Position numbers and translations under genes: made by a program. Below are positions 1-5,389 of a stretch of DNA of 5,749 nt, one piece after another. Positions within the stretch are counted from its first letter, which is position 1. The number at the start of each line of letters is the position of its first letter. Source of the DNA: Clostridia bacterium (lineage in GTDB: Bacteria > Bacillota_A > Clostridia > Oscillospirales > CAG-272). Below the pieces are notes generated by a model that saw only the letters and a program-made list of their open reading frames with translations, was not told where the DNA came from and did not search any database. The stretch spans positions 1 through 5,749 of the forward strand of contig JAFQPF010000098.1 of NCBI GenBank assembly GCA_017411885.1, given 5' to 3'.

Positions 1-1
1 A

Positions 2-1261
2 ATACTTATTCTTTTTTCAGCATTCTTTTCCGCAACCGAAACGGCGTTTTTATCATTCAACAAGATCAAGATGAAGACCGCCGCACAGGACGGGGACAAA
101 AAAGCACAGAAGGTGCTTGACCTTTTTGAAAGATACGATAAGCTCATTTCAACCGTGCTTATCGGTAACAATATCGTAAATATCGCGGCTTCTTCAATAG
201 CTACGGTTTTATTCATAGGTTTGCTTGGCAACGCTCAGGGCCCGACAGTAGCGACCTTGGTCGTTACGATAATCGTGCTTATATTCGGTGAGATAACTCC
301 TAAGCGAATCGCAAAGGAAATGCCCGAAAAGATAGCGACTCTCACCTATCCGCTTATAAAACTACTCACGGTTATTCTTACTCCCGTTACTTTTATCTTC
401 AGTCTCTGGCAGACATTAGTCACCAAAGTTTTCAAGTTCAAGGAAGAAAGCGGCATGACAGAAGATGAGCTCATCACTATCGTGGACGAGGCTCAGCAGG
501 AGGGCGGAATTGACGAGGACGAGGGCGAGCTTATCCGCTCGGCAATCGAATTCAATGACGTTGAAGTGCGCGATATCATAACTCCCCGAGTTGACGTTTC
601 GGCAGTCCCTGCTGATGCAACGGTCGAGGAGATAGCATCCGTGTTCTACGAAACCGGATACTCAAGACTCCCGGTTTACAACAACACGATAGACGATATC
701 ATCGGCATACTCCACGAAAAGGACTTCTATTATATGCGCCACAAGGGTGTGCGTGACTTTTCGTCAGCAGTCGGAAAGGCGGTTTATGTTTCCGAGCATA
801 TTCAAATATCCGATCTTCTCAAGATGTTCCAGAAGGAAAAGGCTCATATGGCGGTAGTTCTTGACGAATTCGGTGGAACGCTCGGCATATGCACACTTGA
901 GGACATAATCGAAGAGCTTGTGGGCGATATCTGGGACGAGCACGACGAGATCGTTGAACAGTTTGTGAAGTGCGAAGACGAAAGCGTGCTTGTAGACGCA
1001 TCCGCGCGTGCGCTTGATATGTTTGAATATTTTGATATCAAGCCGCTTGACGAGGACGACCTTCCCCAGACCGTCAACGGCTGGGCACTCAAGGAATTAG
1101 GTCACCTTCCCGAGGTCGGCGAAAGCTTTGATTACAAGAATATGCATATCGAGGTTTCGAAGGTCGATAAAAAGATCATCGAAGAGGTTCGTATCGTGAT
1201 AGTTAACGAAGCCGAAGAGGATGAGGATAATTCCTCTGACAAAAAGGAAGAAAACGACTGA
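2..1261 (+). CDS. CNNM/CorC-HlyC family membrane protein (DUF21 + CBS pair + CorC_HlyC), 5' partial
   Basis: The frame is open from base 2, so the ATG at 71 is internal: the codons before it read ILILFSAFFSATETAFLSFN, the typical first membrane segment of a DUF21 domain. About 419 residues are visible, so only a short N-terminus is likely missing. In visible numbering, further hydrophobic segments lie near residues 48-75 and 81-96, followed by the conserved GEITPK motif (about 96-101) and another hydrophobic stretch to about 142. A CBS pair follows (about 190-313), with TGYSRLPVY and VLDEFGGTLGICTLEDI. A CorC_HlyC domain (about 323-401, LPQTVNGWALKELGHLPEVG) and an acidic tail complete it. 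The family sits in the cytoplasmic membrane and is linked to magnesium/cobalt homeostasis or export; older names include hemolysin C-like. The substrate cannot be read from the sequence. It ends at TGA 1259-1261, just before a strong terminator, so it belongs to an upstream transcription unit. Confidence 0.93.
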   Translation: MLILFSAFFSATETAFLSFNKIKMKTAAQDGDKKAQKVLDLFERYDKLISTVLIGNNIVNIAASSIATVLFIGLLGNAQGPTVATLVVTIIVLIFGEITPKRIAKEMPEKIATLTYPLIKLLTVILTPVTFIFSLWQTLVTKVFKFKEESGMTEDELITIVDEAQQEGGIDEDEGELIRSAIEFNDVEVRDIITPRVDVSAVPADATVEEIASVFYETGYSRLPVYNNTIDDIIGILHEKDFYYMRHKGVRDFSSAVGKAVYVSEHIQISDLLKMFQKEKAHMAVVLDEFGGTLGICTLEDIIEELVGDIWDEHDEIVEQFVKCEDESVLVDASARALDMFEYFDIKPLDEDDLPQTVNGWALKELGHLPEVGESFDYKNMHIEVSKVDKKIIEEVRIVIVNEAEEDEDNSSDKKEEND

Positions 1262-1271
1262 TTAATAAAGG

Positions 1272-1310
1272 AACAGCAGAGAAAATAAACTTCTCTGCTG
1301 TTTTTGTTTT
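1272..1310 (+). terminator. Intrinsic terminator after the CNNM/CorC gene
   Basis: A perfect 12-bp stem is formed by AACAGCAGAGAA (1272-1283) and TTCTCTGCTGTT (1291-1302), with a 7-base loop and the U-rich tail TTTGTTTT (1303-1310). It begins 10 bases after the stop codon. It should separate this gene from the operon that follows. Confidence 0.93.
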
Positions 1311-1360
1311 CACAAAAGTAAAATATATTTACTTTTTGCGACGCATTTTTCAAAAAAGCC

Positions 1361-1389
1361 TTGATAAAAGGCTTTATATGTGATAAAAT
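1361..1389 (+). promoter_or_regulatory. Sigma-A-type promoter with extended -10, for the DivIVA-like/ispF operon
   Basis: The -35 is TTGATA (1361-1366), followed by a 17-base spacer and the -10 TAAAAT (1384-1389). The -10 is preceded by TG at 1381-1382, giving an extended -10 (TGaTAAAAT). Transcription would begin near 1396, leaving a leader of roughly 47 bases. A 6-bp inverted repeat, AAAGCC (1355-1360) and GGCTTT (1370-1375), brackets the -35 hexamer. It could be an operator or chance in AT-rich DNA. Confidence 0.75.
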
Positions 1390-1413
1390 ATAAGCATAAA
1401 TATTGCTTTTACT

Positions 1414-1442
1414 GCCGTAAAAACGGCGGAACGGAGATAATT
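1414..1442 (+). promoter_or_regulatory. Translation leader: small hairpin plus Shine-Dalgarno deciding the 1443 start
   Basis: A 5-bp hairpin GCCGT (1414-1418), loop AAAA, ACGGC (1423-1427) is followed by GGAG (1433-1436), six bases before ATG 1443. This site decides the start of the DivIVA-like gene. The in-frame GTG at 1380 lies inside the probable promoter -10 region and lacks a ribosome binding site. A closely similar leader precedes rpe (4551-4581). Confidence 0.6.
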
Positions 1443-2333
1443 ATGAGTAGTTCAGGAAAGCTTTTTCGTCAGTCACTCAGCGGATATAACAAAAGTGACG
1501 TCAATGATTATATTGAAAATATAAATCTTCGCGCCCAAAAGCGCGAGGAGGAGCTTGAGGCAAGGATAAACAAGCTTGAATCGGAGCTGTTTGCAATGAC
1601 AGACCGCGCTGTGACAGCCGAGGCGCGCGACTTTTCAGAAGAAGCGGCTGTTTATGAAGAAAAAATCAAAGCACTCGAAGAAAAGCTTGACGAATGCGAC
1701 AAGATAAACGAAGCGAAAAGCGAGTATACGGAAAAGCTTGAAGCTTCCCTTGTTGAAAAGAATTCACAGATTAACGAGCTGACCGAGCGTGTATACAAGC
1801 TTGAGCAAACGATTGCCGATGCAAACAGCACTCTTGAAAAGGCTTCTCAATACGACAGCCTCAGCCACAGACTCGGCGAAATTATGCTCGGTGCGGGAAA
1901 CACCGCCGAAAAGATCCTTTCGGATGCAAATGAAAAAGCGGCTTCTCTTATCGCTCAGGCATCTGAAAAGAGAGATCACTGCCTTGAGGTACTTAAGAAA
2001 TACACCGAAAAATATTGCGATAAGCTAAGCGAGGTTACCGTCGCAAGCGCACAGGAAAGACTTGACCGCATACACAGCGAAATGGCAGAGTTTGAAGCCT
2101 CTATAACCCGCTCTGTAATGGATGCGCGCAGACAGACCGGATCTGTCAAGGAATACATAAACGAATTAAGACAGTCACTTGACACAAGCCTTGATTCGAT
2201 CCTTAATTCCGCAAGCTCGGCAGACGATGCGGCTATCGGCGTGATCGATCCGTCAGAGGCTGCTATGGAAAAGCTCTTGGAGGAATCGGTAAGCGATATT
2301 CTCACGCAGATCAATTCCGAGCTTGAAGATTAA
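1443..2333 (+). CDS. DivIVA-like coiled-coil protein
   Basis: A 296-residue protein. The N-terminus (residues 7-27, LFRQSLSGYNKSDVNDYIENI) matches the DivIVA N-terminal pattern F-x(n)-GY-x(2)-DV-x(2)-(Y/F)-(I/L), which in DivIVA binds curved membrane at poles and septa. From about residue 28 to 135 it is nearly unbroken, highly charged heptad-like coiled coil. A second helical block (about 145-245) contains GNTAEKILSDANEKAASLI, which resembles stretches of DivIVA and ATP-synthase-b-like coiled coils. The C-terminal 50 residues are acidic and serine/alanine-rich. There is no signal peptide or membrane segment. By family, the expected role is a cytoplasmic scaffold for division or polar growth, but it is longer than Bacillus DivIVA (about 164 residues) and may be a paralogue with another job. 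It is the first gene of the operon; its TAA (2331-2333) is one base from the next ATG. Confidence 0.82.
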   Translation: MSSSGKLFRQSLSGYNKSDVNDYIENINLRAQKREEELEARINKLESELFAMTDRAVTAEARDFSEEAAVYEEKIKALEEKLDECDKINEAKSEYTEKLEASLVEKNSQINELTERVYKLEQTIADANSTLEKASQYDSLSHRLGEIMLGAGNTAEKILSDANEKAASLIAQASEKRDHCLEVLKKYTEKYCDKLSEVTVASAQERLDRIHSEMAEFEASITRSVMDARRQTGSVKEYINELRQSLDTSLDSILNSASSADDAAIGVIDPSEAAMEKLLEESVSDILTQINSELED

Positions 2334-2334
2334 A

Positions 2335-2877
2335 ATGGCAAAGATAAATATTAATACAAAGGATATACGCCTCGCCGCAAAAACGCTTAAAGCCGGCGAT
2401 GAAGTGCTTTTGACAGGCTTTATTTACACCGCACGCGATGCCGCGCATAAAAGGCTGACCGATATGCTTGCAAATGGAGAAGCTCTTCCCTTTGAGCTTA
2501 AGGATGCAACCGTGTATTACGCAGGTCCGACACCCGAAAAGCCGGGGCAGATCATAGGCTCGTGCGGCCCGACAACCTCATCAAGAATGGATATATTTAC
2601 ACCGACTCTGCTTGAAAACGGCCTTGCCTGTATGATAGGCAAGGGCGAAAGAAGCTCTGACGTATGTGAAAGCATAAGAAAAAACGGCGCACTTTATCTT
2701 TGTGCCATAGGCGGTGCAGGTGCTATAATTTCAAGCTCGGTAAAGAGCCTTGAGATCATAGCGTTTGAAGAGCTTGGATGCGAATCGGTAAAAAGACTTT
2801 ACGTTGAAGATATGCCGCTTATCTGCGCGATAGATCCAAACGGCGGCAATTTGTATAAAAGGAAAGAGCAACATTAA
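2335..2877 (+). CDS. Fe-S-dependent hydro-lyase, beta subunit (fumarate hydratase/L-tartrate dehydratase type)
   Basis: A 180-residue protein matching the C-terminal (beta) domain of class I fumarases and the TtdB/FumB subunit family in length and motifs. TARDAAHKR (32-40), YAGPTPEKPG (62-71), GPTTSSRMD (78-86), GKGERS (102-107), CAIGGAGA (123-130) and a C-terminal VEDMPLICAID stretch (157-167) are all recognisable. In this family the beta part supplies substrate-binding and acid-base residues, while the alpha part carries the [4Fe-4S] cluster, so the protein should need an alpha partner. None is encoded in this window, and the gene directly upstream is DivIVA-like. The substrate (fumarate, tartrate or another hydroxy-diacid) cannot be decided. 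ATG 2335 is preferred over the in-frame TTG at 2323, which overlaps the preceding gene. The Shine-Dalgarno is weak (GAAG near 2325), and translation is probably coupled to the upstream stop one base away. Confidence 0.87.
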   Translation: MAKININTKDIRLAAKTLKAGDEVLLTGFIYTARDAAHKRLTDMLANGEALPFELKDATVYYAGPTPEKPGQIIGSCGPTTSSRMDIFTPTLLENGLACMIGKGERSSDVCESIRKNGALYLCAIGGAGAIISSSVKSLEIIAFEELGCESVKRLYVEDMPLICAIDPNGGNLYKRKEQH

Positions 2878-2879
2878 AT

Positions 2880-3815
2880 ATGACAGGCAATACCGTAAGC
2901 TTACCCGACAATACCGTAAGCGAGATAGGAAAGCGTATTAAGCTTATCAGAAAGCGCAAGGGGATCACTCAGCAAACGCTTGCCGGCGATCAGATCACCC
3001 GTAATATGCTAAGCCGCATCGAAAACGGCTTTGCGCTTCCCTCTCTTTCAACTCTCGTTTATATTGCCGCGCAATTAGAAGTTCCATGTGCGTGCTTGCT
3101 TGATGACAACGCGCTGGGTGATTACTCAAAATCACAGACGGTTCACGCGGCACGCGGATATATGAAAAACGGTGAGCACGAAAAGGCGCTTGAGCTTATA
3201 AATGCTTCGGAGATAGAAATTGATGACGAGCTTGCGATCATAATGATCGAATGCGAGCTTTCGCTTTCGGGCAAGCTTTGCTTTGAAAGAAAATATCTTG
3301 AAGCACAAAAGCTATTGACCGATGCCATAGAAAAAACCGGAAAGACTGTATACAGTACCGCCGGAAGCGGTTATATCGCAAGCCTTTACCGTGCGCTTGC
3401 GGTGCGTATGCTTCCAAATGAGCTTAAAGAGGAAAGCGACCTCACTCCGCCCGATTTTGACAGATATATAGACCTTTATATATACATCAGATTACTTGAT
3501 TTCTTTGATAACGGTCAGATAGTTAAGGCGGTAAATCTTGCGTCAATGTGCGAAATACACGACCGTATCCTTTCTGCGCATATTGCGGCAAAGCTTGATA
3601 TGGCAAACGGGCGCTACAACGAGGCAGAATCAAAGCTGTTGCTTATAATCGAATCGGAAAAAATCTCTCCTTCGGTGCATGGGAGCATTATGCTTTACAG
3701 GATCTATGACGATCTTGAGCAGTGTGCCAAGGGCAAAAACGATTACGTGCTTGCATACACCTACAAGGAAGAAAAAATAAAGCTTTACTCGCAAATGTCC
3801 GGAATAAAGCTTTGA
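2880..3815 (+). CDS. XRE-family HTH regulator with TPR-like helical C-terminal domain (RRNPP-like architecture)
   Basis: A 311-residue cytoplasmic protein. Residues about 15-72 form a Cro/C1-type helix-turn-helix (IGKRIKLIRKRKGITQQTLA, then MLSRIENGFALPSLSTLVYIA). The rest is helical with TPR-like repeats, for example YMKNGEHEKALELI, RKYLEAQKLLTDAIEKTG, ANGRYNEAESKLLLII and NDYVLAYTYKEEKIKLY. The combination and length match RRNPP-type regulators (Rgg/PlcR/PrgX), which read short peptides through the TPR half. A plain XRE-TPR regulator without a peptide ligand is equally possible, and I found no convincing pheromone gene next to it. ATG 2880 is two bases after the preceding stop; AGGAAAG (2860-2866) is about 13 bases upstream, which is long, so coupling probably helps. 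The first 14 residues carry a small internal duplication (NTVS twice). The target is unknown; its operon position suggests autoregulation or control of the same unit. Confidence 0.85.
   Translation: MTGNTVSLPDNTVSEIGKRIKLIRKRKGITQQTLAGDQITRNMLSRIENGFALPSLSTLVYIAAQLEVPCACLLDDNALGDYSKSQTVHAARGYMKNGEHEKALELINASEIEIDDELAIIMIECELSLSGKLCFERKYLEAQKLLTDAIEKTGKTVYSTAGSGYIASLYRALAVRMLPNELKEESDLTPPDFDRYIDLYIYIRLLDFFDNGQIVKAVNLASMCEIHDRILSAHIAAKLDMANGRYNEAESKLLLIIESEKISPSVHGSIMLYRIYDDLEQCAKGKNDYVLAYTYKEEKIKLYSQMSGIKL
2888..2921 (+). repeat. 13-bp direct repeat, period 21, in the start of the XRE gene
   Basis: CAATACCGTAAGC occurs at 2888-2900 and again at 2909-2921. The 21-base period keeps the frame and duplicates NTVS at residues 4-7 and 11-14, just before the helix-turn-helix. 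It looks like a short tandem duplication in a flexible N-terminal tail. Confidence 0.85.
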
Positions 3816-3838
3816 TTTAACGAAAGGTATATTCCATT

Positions 3839-4327
3839 ATGGATATCAGAATCGGCCACGGATACGATCTTCACAGGCTTGTCCCCGACCGTCCTCTTAT
3901 ATTGGGCGGAGTCAATATTCCCTATGAGCTCGGTCTGCTCGGTCACTCGGATGCGGACGTGCTTTATCACGCTGTGATGGATGCTGTGCTCGGTGCACTT
4001 GCGCTCGGGGATATCGGACGCCATTTTCCGGATAATGATCCTGCGCTTAAAAATATCGACAGCGCAAAGCTTTGCGTAAAGGTATGCGAGCTTATGAAGT
4101 CCCACGGTATGAAAATAGGAAACATTGATGCAACGATCATCGCGCAAAGGCCAAAGCTTATGCCATATATCGACACTATGCGCGACAATCTTGCAAGGCT
4201 GTTTGATTGCCCTGTCCATCGGGTAAACGTCAAGGCTACCACAGAGGAAGGGCTCGGCGCTACGGGAGAAGGACTTGCAATCGCAGCACACTGCGTAGCT
4301 CTTATTACAAGCGCCAATACTATATAA
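3839..4327 (+). CDS. ispF: 2-C-methyl-D-erythritol 2,4-cyclodiphosphate synthase
   Basis: A 162-residue protein, full length for IspF (E. coli 159). It cyclises 4-diphosphocytidyl-2-C-methyl-D-erythritol 2-phosphate to 2-C-methyl-D-erythritol 2,4-cyclodiphosphate with release of CMP, in the methylerythritol phosphate route to isopentenyl diphosphate. It acts in the cytoplasm as a homotrimer. The N-terminal [10 protein letters not shown] supplies metal ligands D10 and H12, and [19 protein letters not shown] supplies H36 and the third metal ligand H44. [25 protein letters not shown] and [21 protein letters not shown] are the other family signatures. ATG 3839 has AAAGG at 3823-3827, and 23 bases separate it from the regulator gene. 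It is the last gene of the operon; no ispD is seen beside it in this window, though the two are often adjacent or fused elsewhere. Confidence 0.97.
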   Translation: MDIRIGHGYDLHRLVPDRPLILGGVNIPYELGLLGHSDADVLYHAVMDAVLGALALGDIGRHFPDNDPALKNIDSAKLCVKVCELMKSHGMKIGNIDATIIAQRPKLMPYIDTMRDNLARLFDCPVHRVNVKATTEEGLGATGEGLAIAAHCVALITSANTI

Positions 4328-4336
4328 AGCGCATTT

Positions 4337-4386
4337 TGCAGGAAATATACTGTCAGATCCTTGATATTAAACTTCGGTTTCCTGCA
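4337..4386. repeat. 9-bp perfect inverted repeat with 32-base centre, after ispF
   Basis: TGCAGGAAA (4337-4345) and TTTCCTGCA (4378-4386) are exact reverse complements, 10 bases after the ispF stop. They could form a long-loop RNA hairpin or mark the ends of a small intergenic element. There is no U-tract, so it is not a standard terminator. Confidence 0.5.
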
Positions 4387-4489
4387 TCCGGCGCGGGTTT
4401 TCTCTTTATATTCTATGTCCCAAGCGTAGTTTTTGGCACTCGACACAGACTGCGGAAAACTTGCAAATTACGACTCATCATCAGTTTTT

Positions 4490-4521
4490 GGGCTTGATTT
4501 TGACAAAGCACCCGTTTTTTT
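4490..4521 (+). terminator. Possible bulged intrinsic terminator of the ispF operon
   Basis: GGGCTTG (4490-4496) can pair with CAAAGCACC (4504-4512) with single A bulges at 4505 and 4510 and a 7-base loop. CG and then seven T (4515-4521) follow. The U-tract is good but the stem is imperfect and lies 160 bases from the ispF stop. The same bases include TTGACA (4500-4505), so a -35 reading competes with this one. Confidence 0.35.
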
Positions 4522-4528
4522 GCAGATT
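4500..4528 (+). promoter_or_regulatory. rpe: Weak candidate promoter for rpe
   Basis: A perfect -35 TTGACA (4500-4505) is followed after 17 bases by CAGATT (4523-4528), which matches only three of six -10 positions. No better -10 lies at a suitable distance. An AT-rich palindrome (4516-4538) covers the putative -10, so if the promoter is real it could be regulated there. Confidence 0.25.
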
Positions 4529-4538
4529 TTGCAAAAAA
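4516..4538. repeat. rpe: AT-rich palindrome TTTTTTGCA-5-TGCAAAAAA upstream of rpe
   Basis: A perfect 9-bp inverted repeat (4516-4524 and 4530-4538) has a 5-base centre, GATTT. The T-run is on the 5' arm, so this is not a standard terminator on the + strand. It could be a dimeric-repressor operator or simply a by-product of the neighbouring T and A tracts. Confidence 0.45.
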
Positions 4539-4550
4539 GAAAATTTATTT

Positions 4551-4578
4551 GCCACAGACGGCGGAATGGAGATTAATT
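4551..4578 (+). promoter_or_regulatory. rpe: rpe translation leader with Shine-Dalgarno deciding the 4579 start
   Basis: GCC (4551-4553), ACGGCGGAA and GGAG (4568-4571) lie directly before ATG 4579, with a 7-base spacing. The in-frame ATG-like alternative at 4549 would add ten residues unlike any Rpe N-terminus and would include this Shine-Dalgarno inside the gene, so 4579 is the start. The layout copies that of the leader at 1414-1445. Confidence 0.6.
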
Positions 4579-5229
4579 ATGATAAAAATATCACCGTCAA
4601 TCCTTGCAAGCGATTTTTCAAAACTCGGAGAAGAAATAAAATCGGTTGCAGATGCGGGAGCAGAAATGATACACATCGACGTAATGGACGGTATGTTTGT
4701 ACCCAACATCACACTCGGCCCGTGCGTTATCAAATCAGCAAGAAAGGTATGCGACAAGATATTCGATACACACCTTATGATAAGCGATCCGATCCGCTAT
4801 ATCGGGGATTTCGCAGAGGCAGGCTCGGATATAATAACCTTCCACTTTGAAAGCTGCACCAATCACGTAGAGGTTATCAAGCGCATTCATTCCTTCGGTA
4901 AAAAGGCGGGAATATCCATAAAGCCGGCAACGCCTGCATTTGTGCTCGAACCGCTTTTACCGCTTGTTGATATGGTGCTTGTTATGACCGTTGAGCCGGG
5001 CTTTGGCGGACAGTCATTTATGCCGGAAACGCTTGAAAGCGTTAAGATAGTCAAGGAAATGCTCACAAAGCTTTCGCTTGAAGGCAAGGTGGATATAGAG
5101 GTTGACGGCGGCATCACACCCGAAACCGCGCCCCTTGCAAAGGCAGCAGGAGCGAACGTACTCGTTGCCGGATCAGCTGTATTCAAGGCAGAAGACAGAG
5201 GCGCGGCTATCGCGGCTATACGAGGCTAA
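4579..5229 (+). CDS. rpe: Ribulose-phosphate 3-epimerase
   Basis: A 216-residue (beta/alpha)8-barrel protein, a normal length for Rpe. It interconverts D-ribulose 5-phosphate and D-xylulose 5-phosphate in the non-oxidative pentose phosphate pathway, in the cytoplasm. The N-terminal ISPSILASDF is diagnostic. Metal and catalytic residues are visible: H32 and D34 in MIHIDVMDG, H65 in FDTHLMI, and D176 in EVDGGI. The phosphate- and substrate-binding loops VEPGFGGQSF (138-147) and VAGSAVF near the C-terminus are intact. The N-terminal M-D-G-F-VPN block reads MDGMFVPNITLGP, as is usual. It stands alone here: 251 bases after ispF and 160 before the next gene, without the rsgA/thiN neighbours often seen in Bacillota. 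I see no GC-rich terminator after it; a 7-bp repeat TTCAAGT (5231-5237)/ACTTGAA (5281-5287) is too distant to be convincing. Confidence 0.97.
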   Translation: MIKISPSILASDFSKLGEEIKSVADAGAEMIHIDVMDGMFVPNITLGPCVIKSARKVCDKIFDTHLMISDPIRYIGDFAEAGSDIITFHFESCTNHVEVIKRIHSFGKKAGISIKPATPAFVLEPLLPLVDMVLVMTVEPGFGGQSFMPETLESVKIVKEMLTKLSLEGKVDIEVDGGITPETAPLAKAAGANVLVAGSAVFKAEDRGAAIAAIRG

Positions 5230-5283
5230 TTTCAAGTTCAGTTGCACATTTTTACTAAAAACAGAAAAAAATTTTAAATTACT

Positions 5284-5320
5284 TGAACACAGGTAACAAC
5301 AATTAACAATTTTGTAACAA
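5284..5320 (+). promoter_or_regulatory. Phased direct repeats (N)TAACA, candidate response-regulator box
   Basis: GTAACA (5293-5298), TTAACA (5303-5308) and GTAACA (5314-5319) lie at periods of 10 and 11 bases, with a weaker TGAACA at 5284-5289. Repeats at one helical turn place binding sites on the same DNA face. The pattern resembles the TT(A/T/C)ACA direct repeats bound by PhoP-type OmpR-family regulators in Bacillus. The last copy lies where the -35 of the following promoter would be. The identity of the regulator is inference. Confidence 0.5.
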
Positions 5321-5336
5321 ATACCGCTTCAGTTTT

Positions 5337-5345
5337 TGATATAAT
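5337..5345 (+). promoter_or_regulatory. Extended -10 promoter TGaTATAAT of the secreted-protein gene
   Basis: TATAAT (5340-5345) is preceded by TG at 5337-5338, a perfect extended -10. At 17 bases upstream the hexamer is ACAAAT, which is not a -35. Transcription would start near 5352, about 38 bases before ATG 5390. A consensus -10 without a -35, next to phased repeats, suggests an activated promoter. Confidence 0.72.
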
Positions 5346-5389
5346 TTATTTGTATATACTCGTATTACAATATGAAAGAGGTTCAGATT

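Noticed and set aside
71..73. ATG 71 as start of the CNNM/CorC gene
   Set aside because: The frame is open to base 2 and the upstream codons encode the family's first membrane segment, so the gene begins outside the window.
1380..1442. GTG 1380 as start of the DivIVA-like gene
   Set aside because: It overlaps the -10 region, has no Shine-Dalgarno and adds residues unlike a DivIVA N-terminus; ATG 1443 has GGAG at ideal spacing.
2323..2334. TTG 2323 as start of the hydro-lyase beta subunit
   Set aside because: It overlaps the preceding gene and lacks a better ribosome binding site; ATG 2335 gives the usual family N-terminus and directly follows the stop.
3967..4446. Long minus-strand frame antisense to ispF
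   Set aside because: It mirrors the codon pattern of ispF, has no recognisable domain and no ribosome binding site.
4336..4497. Possible small hydrophobic peptide gene after ispF (TTG 4336, about 54 codons)
   Set aside because: No ATG, no Shine-Dalgarno, and the frame simply extends a shadow frame of ispF; it could not be supported as a pheromone gene for the XRE-TPR regulator.
5231..5287. TTCAAGT/ACTTGAA as terminator of rpe
   Set aside because: Only 7 AT-rich pairs around a 43-base centre and no U-tract after the second arm.
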